Of a stretch of DNA of 60,000 nucleotides, positions 12,464 to 22,899 are shown piece by piece. The notes beneath the pieces were generated by a model. It made no database searches. It was not told the DNA's origin and saw only the letters and a program-made list of their open reading frames with translations. The first letter of the stretch is position 1. Each line of letters begins with the position of its first letter. The DNA lies in assembly GCA_029204225.1 (NCBI GenBank), contig CM055098.1, positions 47,557,939-47,617,938 of the forward strand. Direction: 5' to 3'. The DNA is from Diphasiastrum complanatum (lineage: Eukaryota; Streptophyta; Lycopodiopsida; Lycopodiales; Lycopodiaceae). A program made the position numbers and the translations under genes.

Positions 12464-14836
12464 ATGGCATCTGTAGGAGATTGTCTCTTTCAAGCTAGTG
12501 GAAGACTATACACCTTTAACTATTCAGTTTGGAAGGATAGGATAGAATCCTTGTTGATTCTCTATGGTGTAATGGATATTGTAACTGGAAGTGAAGTTGA
12601 ACCTACAGCTTTTGATGAGGTTCAGAGATTCAAGAAGAGAGCAAGAATTGCTCTGCATATCATCAAATTGAACATCTCTGATGAGATGTTGAGAGAGATT
12701 AGTGCATGCACCTCAGCAAAGGAGACTTGGCAGACTCTAAAGAACCTTCAAGAAGCCAAGATCAAGTCAAGAAAGAGGAGTAAGAACTAGTACTCTCGTG
12801 CCTTCACCAAGAAAAAAGCAAAGAACAAAGACTATGGTGGAGTAGAAGATGAGTCAGCTCATCCTTCTAACTTCAAGAAGAAGACACAAGACCTTCAAAC
12901 CAGTTGTATCATAGAAGACTCACATGCAAGTTGTGGAGGGGCATCTCTTCTGATGTCTAGTTTTTCTTCTTTATCTTTTAATGATGTATCATGGTATATT
13001 GATAGTGGAGCAACAACTCATATGAGTTGCTATAAAGATTCTTTTGTTTCTATTGAATCTGTTCTAGATCCTAAGAAATCAATATACATAGCAGTTTGTG
13101 ATACATGTGCAATTGAAGGTGTTGGAAGTTGTTCCTTAAAACTTACATCTTCTATGAATTTTACACTTTCCAATGTTCTCTACGTGCCTAATCTCACAAA
13201 GAGTGTGATTAGTATAGGAAAGTTGTTAGATGATGATTATGACCTGGATTTCAATATCAATGGTTGTTTCATAAAAAAGAAGATAAGATCCTTGCAAGTG
13301 GATCTAGATATGGAGGTATTTTCAAGCTAGATGTGCATGGAAATTCTAGTTTATGTGATGCTGCATTGATGACTTATGTTTCCAAGGAGGAGATATGGCA
13401 TAGGAAGTTGTATGTTTCCAACTTCAGGTCTATGCCTATTATAGTCAAGGAGATCAAGCCAAGAGTGGCTTATTCTATGGCAAAATCACTTATGGATCCA
13501 TGTTTAATGTCTTCTAAAAAGACAGAATATTCTATGGAATTGAAACATTCCAATGTTCATCTTTCTTTATCAGTAAGCAAGGAAGGTGTTTCTTGCTTTG
13601 CATGTACCATTGATGGATCCACAAGTTACATTTGGATGTGTCTTGTCTTTTAAAGTTTTTTGGTGCATGTGTATGTTCCATCATGCAAAACTTTATGGAG
13701 TTATGAAGCTAATGGAAGGAGTGCACTTTATGAAGTCTTGTTCAGTTATAAGCCTAAGGTTGAATACCTCAGTGTTCTTGAAGACTATTGCTTTGTATGT
13801 GGTTTCTTGGAAAGAAAGAAGGATGGTGATCCTAGTCTGTGGATCATGGTTGGATGCTTATCCACCAAGGAAGGCTACATAGCCTTTACACTCTCTATCT
13901 CAAAGGTGTTTGAGCATGTTTTGAAGATCTATTTTCTATCTTCGAAGTGGCCGAGAGCACAGTGTCTCATAGTGCATCACAAGTCATTACTATGGCAAGT
14001 AATCAAGTTGTGATGAGGTCAAGGTTTGAGGAGGAGTATCCTCAACATGCATGTCCAAGGAGATCTTCATCATTGTACAAGGCCGAGTCCTTGTTGATCT
14101 TATTTCATGGAAAAGAAAAGATAAGTATAGGTGGTATTCATTTTGATTTACTCACCTATTGTTTTTTTTCTTTGAATAATGATGTATCTTGCTTAATTGA
14201 GATTTCCTTATCTCAAAGATCAAGTAAGACTATTCTGTTTTTGAATGAAGTCTTTCGTTTGGAATTACTTCTTGTCTTTTGTGACTTGATTATGTTTCCA
14301 AAACATCTAGAAAGCAAGATGTTGTACCATCATTTGTATGCTCTTAAATTGAGTAAGAGCAAGTATGAGTTTAGTACTCATAGTTTGCAAAAAGAAGTTT
14401 TTTCATGTATTGAGGCATATTGTAAACTTCTTGTGAGTTTAAGTGAAGCATCCATTGAGGACACTTACACCCTCAAGAAAGTATTTAGCCTTAATTTGAT
14501 CAAGTTTGAGTATGGTTTCAAGATTAGATCCATTTTTGGTAGAGTTCATACTTTTTGGACTAGTGAAGCTAGTATGCTTAATCTCGAATATTGCTCATGG
14601 TACAATCTTGATCTATATGATCTTTGTGGTCATGATGAGGCATGGAAGCCTCGGTTTTTTTAGGCTTTCTTGCAGCCAACTTCATGCATGTGGACTTTGC
14701 ATACCCAGGATCGACATCAGACATGCAGGAGGTACATTGGCATAGTAGCAGGTTGGTGGAATATTTTTCAAAGGTATTTGGAAAAGATTTCTATCAAAGA
14801 GAACTTGTCATGGATTTGGTAAGCATACTACTATGA
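12464..14836 (+). pseudogene. Copia gag-pol remnant, unit 1
   Basis: Gag starts MASVGDCLFQASGRL at 12464 and matches the UBN2-type copia Gag up to LQEAKIKSRKRSKN; a stop (12788) and a deletion follow, with no CCHC knuckle. Protease is at 12953 onward with WYIDSGATTHM (active-site DSG present). A one-base loss in an A run at about 13275 (6 A against 7 in unit 2) breaks the frame before the pre-integrase HRKLYVSNF. Integrase keeps only its start (HSNVHL, aspartate changed to asparagine; CFACTIDGSTSYIW) and the later YEVLFSYKPKVEYL. The frame from 13947 (238 codons) continues with PRRSSSLYKAES, like the integrase-RT linker of element E, and ends in WYNLDLYDLCGHDEAW and a terminal FSKVFGKDFYQRE, which resemble copia RNase H. 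Reverse transcriptase motifs are not visible. Confidence 0.8.
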
Positions 14837-14931
14837 TAGATTCTTTGTTCATCTTCACTTCAAATGCAAAGCAAAGAATCCAAACTCAAAGGATCTTCAC
14901 CAACATCAGATAGATATATTTTAAGGAGGAG

Positions 14932-15798
14932 TGTTAAAAATTGTAAAACATATCTATCATCTGTTGTTAATGTTTGGGGGATCCTACCCATGTAAATATT
15001 TTGTACATATCCAAGGTATGTGAATTGAGCACATATCCTTGTAGAATAGGGCGCGTTTGGGTTAGGTAGATCAAATTCCAGTGACTTGCATAAAGTCTAG
15101 TTGGTCTAGTATGATATGCAATAATGTTGACAAAGTCTAGTTTGACATGCATATAGAGATTCACATGGAATTGGTCAATTATGACCCTGTAGAAACTCGA
15201 GCCACAATAAATGCACAATGTCCTAAGTGTTCATAGTAACATGCAAAGCATGCAATCACTCTAATGGACACATGCATGTAGATTTGTGCATGGCTAGTTG
15301 AGAAATTGCCATTTGTAGAAAGTAGGTAGAAGTTAGGTGCAACCTATGCATGCTAGCAGTGAGGTGTCAGGTTAATAGTTGTTTGCACTTGAATAGGTGT
15401 AGGATGTGCATTGAATTCAAGGAGTACCACAAATTTTGGCTCTCCTATATATGTACATATCATTCTCATTCACAAAGTAATGAAGAACCAAAGTTTTGTA
15501 GCTATCTCATGCTTGGTTGGATCTAAACTGTTTTTTCTTGTTATCTCTCTAGCTCTCTCTCTCTCTAACTCGTGTTGAGGCTAATTATGCATTGTAATCT
15601 TGTACTTTTAATCATTCTTTGATTCATTGCTATCATAGTCTATTGATTAGCATGCTAGATTGTGAATTAGCCATATCTTCTGAACTAGATCTTGTTGAAC
15701 AATCTAGAATCAGGGTACTATGCCAATCACAAAGCTTAATCAAGATCAGTCACTCTTGTGGACATTTCCCACACGTGTGAATTCTGGAAATTTCAACA
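14932..15798 (+). repeat. LTR2, internal LTR of the tandem copia (867 bp)
   Basis: Preceded by the purine tract of unit 1 and followed by a PBS at 15799, so it serves as 3' LTR of unit 1 and 5' LTR of unit 2. Full length; CACACGTGTG at 15770-15779. Confidence 0.93.
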
Positions 15799-16565
15799 TG
15801 GTATCAGTCTCATTAAGCTTTGCATGCTAATTTCCCTGATAGTACAAGAAATTGAGAGATAAACAAGCAAAAAAGCAGTTTTTCACCTTTTCTAACATTT
15901 CTCTGAAGTGTAATTGGATCAAATCGGACCTGAACTGAATTTGCAGACCTGAATTGAGGTAGTACGGAATTCTGCAATTTCGCTCGTGTGAAAATCAAAG
16001 ATTTTCAGTCCCTTTGTTTTCCTTGCTGATAGATCCAAAGATAGTAGTGTTATAGCTTGATGGAAAGCTTATGATCTGCACTTTTCATGGAAAATGAAAC
16101 CAAATCAATCTGAAGTGTCTAGCAAGAGTTATAAGATCTTAAAGAGGATTAGGATACGTCCAAAATCCGAGTGACAACATTTTGATTTGAATCAATTTTT
16201 ACTTTGCTAAGAATTCATGGTTTTGAGCATCCTACACAAGAAACTGAAGATCAAAACTGAGTTTGAAGTAATTGAACAGCCTTTGAGCCTTCTAAGTGTC
16301 AATAGTGTTTTCTTTTGTTGCATTTCACACGTGCCAAAAGTAGGATTCAAACTAACCAAAGTGTCTCAATCCACTTTGTGTATCTGATCTAGTTAGCTTG
16401 TCTTGTGGAATATTTCAGATCTGTCTCAAATACAGTTGCATGTGTTTCACATAGGAAGGTAGTACATTTTTTGAAAATACCTATAGTGAAAAAGAGTAGT
16501 AACTCTAAGTCAGATAGGAACAAGCTCAAACATATTGCAGTCCAATTACAATAGTCTTCACATTC

Positions 16566-18940
16566 ATGGCATCTGTAGGAGATTGTCTCTTTCAAGCTAG
16601 TGGAAGACTATACACCTTTAACTATTCAGTTTGGAAGGATAGGATATAATCCTTGTTGATTCTCTCTGGCGTAATGGATATTGTAACTGGAAGTGAAGTT
16701 GAACCTACAGCTTTTGATGAGGCTCAGAGATTCAAGAAGAGAGCAAGAATTGCTCTGCATATCATCAAATTGAACATCTCTGATGAGATGTTGAGAGAGA
16801 TTAGTGCATGCACCTCAGCAAAGGAGACTTGGCAGACTCTAAAGAACCTTCAAGAAGCCAAGATCAAGTCAAGAAAGAGGAGTAAGAACTAGTACTCTCG
16901 TGCCTTCACCAAGAAAAAAGCAAAGAACAAAGACTATGGTGGAGTAGAAGATGAGTCAGCTCATCCTTCTAACTTCAAGAAGAAGACACAAGACATTCAA
17001 ACCAGTTGTATCATAGAAGACTCACATGCAAGTTGTGGAGAGGCATCTCTTCTGATGTCTAGTTTTTCTTCTTTATCTTTTAATGATGTATCATGGTATA
17101 TTGATAGTGGAGCAACAACTCATATGAGTTGCTATAAAGATTCTTTTGTTTCTATTGAATCTGTTCTAGATCCTAAGAAATCAATATACATAGCAGTTTG
17201 TGATACATGTGCAATTGAAGGTGTTGGAAGTTGTTCCTTAAAACTTACATCTTCTATGAATTTTACACTTTCCAATGTTCTCTACGTGCCTAATCTCACA
17301 AAGAGTGTGATTAGTATAGGAAAGTTGTTAGATGATGATTATGACCTGGATTTCAATATCAATGGTTGTTTCATAAAAAAAGAAGATAAGATCCTTGCAA
17401 GTGGATCTAGATATGGAGGTATTTTCAAGCTAGATGTGCATGGAAATTCTAGTTTATGTGATGCTGCATTGATGACTTATGTTTCCAAGGAGGAGATATG
17501 GCATAGGAAGTTGTATGTTTCCAACTTCAGGTCTATGCCTATTATAGTCAAGGAGATCAAGCCAAGAGTGGCTTATTCTATGGCAAAATCACTTATGGAT
17601 CCATGTTTAATGTCTTCTAAAAAGACAGAATATTCTATGGAATTGAAACATTCCGATGTTCATCTTTCTTTATCAGTAAGCAAGGAAGGTGTTTCTTGCT
17701 TTGCATGTACCATTGATGGATCCACAAGTTACATTTGGATGTGTCTTGTCTTTTAAAGTTTTTTGGTGCATGTGTATGTTCCATCATGCAAAACTTTATG
17801 GAGTTATGAAGCTAATGGAAGGAGTGCACTTTATGAAGTCTTGTTCAGTTATAAGCCTAAGGTTGAATATCTCAGTGTTCTTGAAGACTATTGCTTTGTA
17901 TGTGGTTTCTTGGAAAGAAAGAAGGATGGTGATCCTAGTCTGTGGATCATGGTTGGATGCTTATCCACCAAGGAAGGCTACATAGCCTTTACACTCTCTA
18001 TCTCAAAGGTGTTTGAGCATGTTTTGAAGATCTATTTTCTATCTTCGAAGTGGCCGAGAGCACAGTGTCTCATAGTGCATCACAAGTCATTACTATGGCA
18101 AGTAATCAAGTTGTGATGAGGTCAAGGTTTGAGGAGGAGTATCCTCAACATGCATGTCCAAGGAGATCTTCATCATTGTACAAGGCCGAGTCCTTGTTGA
18201 TCTTATTTCATGGAAAAGAAAAGATAAGTATAGGTGGTATTCATTTTGATTTACTCACCTATTGTTTTTTTTTCTTTGAATAATGATGTATCTTGCTTAA
18301 TTGAGATTTCCTTATCTCAAAGATCAAGTAAGACTATTCTGTTTTTGAATGAAGTCTTTCGTTTGGAATTACTTCTTGTCTTTTGTGACTTGATTATGTT
18401 TCCAAAACATCTAGAAAGCAAGATGTTGTACCATCATTTGTATGCTCTTAAATTGAGTAAGAGCAAGTATGAGTTTAGTACTCATAGTTTGCAAAAAGAA
18501 GTTTTTTCATGTATTGAGGCATATTGTAAACTTCTTGTGAGGTTAAGTGAAGCATCCACTGAGGACACTGACACCCTCAAGAAAGTATTTAGCCTCAATT
18601 TGATCAAGTTTGAGTATGGTTTCAAGATTAGATCCATTTTTGATAGAGTTCATATTTTTTGGACTAGTGAAGCTAGTATGCTTAATTTTGAATATTGCTC
18701 ATGGTACAATCTTGATCCGTATGATTTTTGTGGTCATGATGAGGCATCGAAGCCTCGGTTTTTTCAGTCTTTCTTGCAGCCAACTTCATGCATGTGGACT
18801 TTGCATACCCAGGATCGACATCAGACATGCAGGAGGTACATTGGCATAGTAGCAAGTTGGTGGAATATTTTTCAAAGGTATTTGGAAAAGATTTCTATCA
18901 AAGAGAACTTGTCATGGATTTGGTAAGCATACTGCTATGA
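16566..18940 (+). pseudogene. Copia gag-pol remnant, unit 2
   Basis: Almost identical to unit 1, with instructive differences. Gag has a G-to-T change making a TAA about 26 codons in (near 16647). The A run at about 17380 has 7 A, so protease, pre-integrase and integrase start form one open frame 17055-17756. The first integrase catalytic residue is intact here (KHSDVHLSLS). A one-base difference near 18275 splits the linker frame, but the following frame 18234-18926 runs on through the position where unit 1 has a stop, to a tail ENLSWIW. Neither unit can supply a full set of proteins. Confidence 0.8.
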
Positions 18941-19035
18941 TAGATTCTTTGTTCATCTTCACTTCAAATGCAAAGCAAAGAATCCAAACTCAAAGGATCT
19001 TCACCAACATCAGATAGATATATTTTAAGGAGGAG

Positions 19036-19901
19036 TGTTAAAAAATGTAAAACATATCTATCATCTGTTGTTAATGTTTGGGGGATCCTACCCATGTAAA
19101 TATTTTGTACATATCCAAGGTATGTGAATTGAGCACATATCCTTGTAGAATAGGACGAGTTTGGGTTAGGTAGATCAAATTCCAGTGACATGCATAAAGT
19201 CTAGTTGGTCTAGTATGTTATGCAATAATGTTGACAATGTCTAGTTTGACATGCATACAGAGATTCACATGGAATTGGTCAATTATGACCTTGTAGAAAC
19301 TCGAGCCACAATAAATGCATAATGTCCTAACTTTCCATAGTAACATGCAAAGCATGCAATCACTCTAATGGACACATGCATGTAGATTTGTACATGGCTA
19401 GTTGAGAAATTGCCATTTGTAGAAAGTAGGTAGAAGTTAGGTGCAACCTATGCATGCTAGCAGTTAGGTGTCAAGTTAATAGTTGTTTGCACTTGAATAG
19501 GTGTAGGATGTGAATTGAATGCAAGGAGTACCAAAATTTTGGCTCTCCTATATATGTACATATCATTCTCATTCACAAAGTAATGAAGAACCAAAGTTTT
19601 GTAGCTATCTCATGCTTGGTTGGATCTAAACTGTTTTTTCTTGTTATCTCTCTGGCTCTCTCTCTCTAACTCGTGTTGAGGATAATGCTTATGCATTGTA
19701 ATCTTGTACTTTTAATCATTCTTTGATTCATTGCTATCATAGTCTATTGATTAGCATGCTAGATTGTGAATTAGCCATATCTTCTGAACTAGATCTTGTT
19801 GGACAATCTAGAATCAGGGTACTGTGCCAATCACAAAGCTTAATCAAGATCAGTCACTCTTGTGGACATTCCCCACATGTGTGAATTCTGGAAATTTCAA
19901 C
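19036..19901 (+). repeat. LTR3 of the tandem copia (866 bp)
   Basis: Starts TGTTAAAAAATG after AAGGAGGAG; ends TTTCAAC with the terminal A missing, then TCTTG target duplication. More substitutions than LTR2 by eye; the CACACGTGTG site is changed to CACATGTGTG. Confidence 0.92.
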
Positions 19902-20547
19902 TCTTGGACCATAAATGGATCTTCAACGATCCACAAGAGTGATTATGTACTTGCTTAACAATCTATCAAAAAACTAGTCAACAAAATTTTTGATCTAGAT
20001 TGGCAATTTGACGAATAACAAGCATTGGTAGTCAAATCATTGAACAATAACACTAATCCGAGTTCACACATGTGATGAGCAGCCTGTTGTATGGCCTGAG
20101 AACAGTTTTTGAAGTGCTGTTTTCATTTGGATCAAAGAAAATCAATGTACATGGAGAGCAAACTTGAGATGGCCAATGTGCTCCAAAAATAGTCTATCTT
20201 CTTACTATGGAGAGATGGAATACATAGCAAAACTCACTTCATTTGTAAAGTTAGGTGAATTTTCAGCATGTAATAAGGACGTCAACTTAGTCTTTTTTTT
20301 CTCTAATATGAAACCCTAGCCTATTTTCTAGAGTCATGCTTGGTAGATAGCTAGTTGGTCAAAATCTCATCTCCAGATCCTATAAAGTAGGGATCTCTAC
20401 CAAATAGATGCAACCACTACTTTTGACTCGAGCTAACCCACTTTAGAAGTGGATTGCCATGTGGCACTTTGGCCATACATGTGTGGAAACAAACTATACA
20501 CAAAAATGTACAATAGGCTACATGGCTAGATTTGTCAATGTTGGCAA

Positions 20548-21600
20548 TTTTTCACAGTGGAAACCCTGGTATACAGAGGACACTTGACCTTGTTAAGAGA
20601 GAATTTTATTGGCCAAAAATGAAAGGTCATGACGAGGCTTATGTTCAAAAGTGTGAACAATGCCAAGTGAACAAAGCGGAAAGACTCAAAGCAGCTGGTC
20701 TATTACATCCATTTGAAATACCCAGCAAGAAATGAGAAAGTATTTTGATGGATTTTGTGATCTGAATTCCCAAGTCATGGAAGGATCGCGATGGCATTTG
20801 GGTAGTAGTTGACAGGCTTAAAATGGAGCAATTTATTCCAACAAGAATCATTGTCAGTGTTTCAGAACTTGCACAACTCTTCGTTAAAAAGTTGTTCAGG
20901 TTGTATGGTTTGCCGAATGATATTGTTAGTGATCATGATTCCAAGTTCACTGGCAAGTTCTGGCAAGTAGTCTTTGAAAGACTGGAAACTACCTTAAGTC
21001 TTTTGTCTATGGACCACCCAAAAACCGATGGTCAGACCGAACTTGCCAACCAGTCGATGGCAACCAGTCGATGGAAGATATGCTTTGCGTATATGTTTTC
21101 AGGTGACAATCATATTGGGGAAAGTACTTTCCAATGGTTGAGTTCATATTGGAAAAAGTACTTCCCAATGGTTGAGTTTACATACAATAGTATAATACAT
21201 ATTGCCCCTCGTTTAGTCCTTTTATGCTCTTGTACGACTTTCAACCTCGTTCCCCTATCTCAGTTGGACTCAGGAGTCTCAAGGTACAAGCTGCAGCAGA
21301 TTTCTTGCATGATATGCAGGAAATATTGCAGGTGCTAGGGAAAGCATTAGATTGGCTCAAGATAGAGCCCAATTCTATGTTAACTGAAGTCGCTCTCCTT
21401 GAGAATTTGAGATCGATGATTGGGTGTATCTTAGAATCCCAAAGACACTTCGAACGGGGCGTCCGAAGCTACACGTTATAGTGGTCCTTTCAAGGTTGTT
21501 AACAAAATTGGTAGGGCTGCATATCGACTAGAACTCCCTGTTGGAACTAAGGTCCATCATGTATTCCATGTTAGTCGTTTAAAAGAACGACTTTTATTTG
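20548..21600 (+). pseudogene. Ty3/gypsy integrase remnant
   Basis: Starts with the zinc-binding domain FHSGNPGIQRTLDLVKREF then YWPKMKGHDEAYVQKCEQC (HHCC). The core follows through frame breaks: LMDFVI (first catalytic D), IVSDHDSKFTGKFW (second D), HPKTDGQTE (catalytic E), then a C-terminal part in shifted frames, ending near YRLELPVGTKVHHVFHVSRL as in chromovirus-like gypsy elements. An in-frame stop follows PSKK; a tandem duplication of about 42 bp (21112-21180) disturbs the domain after the active site. The left side is cut by LTR B, so protease, RT and RNase H are absent. Confidence 0.82.
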
Positions 21601-21660
21601 AAAATCATTGAAAACTTGGCCATCTTCAAGAACTTCCACGAATTAGCATTTAGGAGGGAA

Positions 21661-22440
21661 TGTTATGTATGTAAAGACCCTAAGGGATTACCCCTAAGAT
21701 GAGGATAGGCTACGTCTGCTCATCTGATACCTGCAGGAATCATAACTTACACAACCAAATTATTTGAAGAACGTCTACAATGTGCTTCCGACTGATCTCC
21801 AGCAAAGCGTAACCAATCCTATCATGTTTCAAGTTTAGATGTTAAGTCCAATAATTTGAAGATCATTGAAAACTTGGCCATCTTCAAGAACTTCCACGAA
21901 TTAGCATTTAGAACAACTCTGCAGAAATACACTAAGTGTTGCAACAGTCTGCATAAATGAACTATGTTTTTGGCAGTGTCGGCTTTTTTCAAAATGCAAC
22001 ACTTCAACATAGTTCAACTATTTTTAACAGTGTCGGCTTTTTCGTATTTCCCCGAAATGCGACAATGTCGGCTTTTTTGCAGTTTCCCGAAAAATACGAC
22101 ACTTTCCTTCAGCTTCTTCCTTTCAGCTATTTTGAAGAAGTTAAATTGTTTCAAAGACACCTTCATCTTTTTAAGGGCACTGTCGACTTTTTAAGGGCAT
22201 TGTCGCATTTTTAAGGACAATGTCACATTTTTAAGGATAGTGTCGACTTTTTTGCAAAATCTCGAAGAGAGAGAAAACTCTTGAAGGTCATCTATTCTCA
22301 ACGAGGAACATTCTAGGCACTTCCCAAAATTTGCGAAGTGAGAGAGCCACTTCACGTAAAATGCAAAGTGAGAGATTTGCAACGTCATCGTCCACGTCAA
22401 CATTCCTTGATTCGTTGATCGTATATACTATGTATAGTTG
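21661..22440 (+). repeat. Probable 3' LTR of the gypsy remnant, with AGTGTCG motif cluster
   Basis: After the integrase tail a purine tract GGAGGGAA (21653-21660) is followed by TGTTATGTATG, the expected place for PPT and LTR start. The right border is uncertain (a possible end is TGTCACA near 22440). Inside, 21972-22255 has about seven copies of (A/G/C)(G/A)TGTCG followed by C/G and a T tract. A 51-bp block at 21602-21652 (in the coding tail) reappears at 21861-21911 inside this region, an internal duplication. Confidence 0.5.
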
Positions 22441-22653
22441 TCACAAAAGCCAAATACTTCCAAGTACAACGGCTCACCTAATTAGGTGACAAACATTTAC
22501 TGTAGTTAATATTGATGCAATCTATAAATGGATCATCCAGACACACTCTACGTGATGCTCCGTCCATGAGACGAATGATTTTGAGCCTCCCAATTATGCC
22601 GTCATTCTGGTTTATTTTGTTGTGCTTCGGTGTAATATAACAACAACACGCTT

Positions 22654-22730
22654 TTCTATTTGTGTATAACATAGATGAATGCTTGTTGTGATTACACCGA
22701 AGCATTCATCTACGTTATATACAAATAGAA
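22654..22730. repeat. Imperfect inverted repeat, potential hairpin
   Basis: The left arm TATTTGTGTATAACATAG... ends in GATGAATGCTT and the right arm starts AAGCATTCATC and ends ATACAAATAG; arms of about 30 bp with two or three mismatches around a short spacer. A second nested pair is CTTCGGTGTAAT at 22625 and ATTACACCGAAG at 22691. Confidence 0.6.
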
Positions 22731-22899
22731 TGACTGTCCCATGTCTGAGAAACTTCCGCTATCATATTGCTCTTTCAATCTATTAACTAAACTTCTGACT
22801 AAATCCATTTTTCAGTAATATCACACACAAACCATTTCTAATCTCTTTGGTGGACTATACTCATTTTTGTTTTTGTGAGTATGAACTAATTTATAAGAT

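Larger units (their letters stand above)
10947..19901 (+). mobile_element. Tandem Ty1/copia array LTR-internal-LTR-internal-LTR
   Basis: Three LTRs (10947-11696, 14932-15798, 19036-19901) alternate with two internal regions (11697-14931, 3235 bp; 15799-19035, 3237 bp), repeat period about 4.10 kb. LTRs start TGTTAAAAA and end TTTCAACA (last A lost in LTR3). The array is flanked by the 5-bp duplication TCTTG at 10942-10946 and 19902-19906, so it behaves as a single insertion. Each internal region has a mutated PBS after the LTR (TGGTATCAG then TCTCATT) and a purine tract AAGGAGGAG before the next LTR. Gag lacks its zinc knuckle, integrase lacks its core and reverse transcriptase is eroded, so the family is non-autonomous. 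The two units are almost identical. Confidence 0.92.
10748..20556 (-). mobile_element. Remnant of copia element B (minus strand), split by a later insertion
   Basis: 10748-10924 is leader sequence ending in a degenerate PBS (plus GCTCGGATACCA, 10913-10924). Immediately right a divergent LTR begins TGTGAAAGTACAG at 10925, is cut at 10946 by the tandem copia, and resumes at 19907. Joining the two halves restores the LTR phrase GTAC...GGACCA...GTGGATC seen in LTRs A and C. The LTR ends in GGCAATTTTTCACA at 20556, directly against a gypsy integrase frame. The body of element B left of 10748 is missing, replaced by element A. Span given is the outer limit and includes the nested insertion. Confidence 0.62.

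Noticed and set aside
13947-14663. 238-codon open frame in the tandem copia, repeated at 18 kb, as a novel gene
   Set aside because: Its start (PRRSSSLYKAES) aligns with the integrase-RT linker of copia E and its end resembles copia RNase H. Similarity between units reflects recent tandem duplication, not selection.
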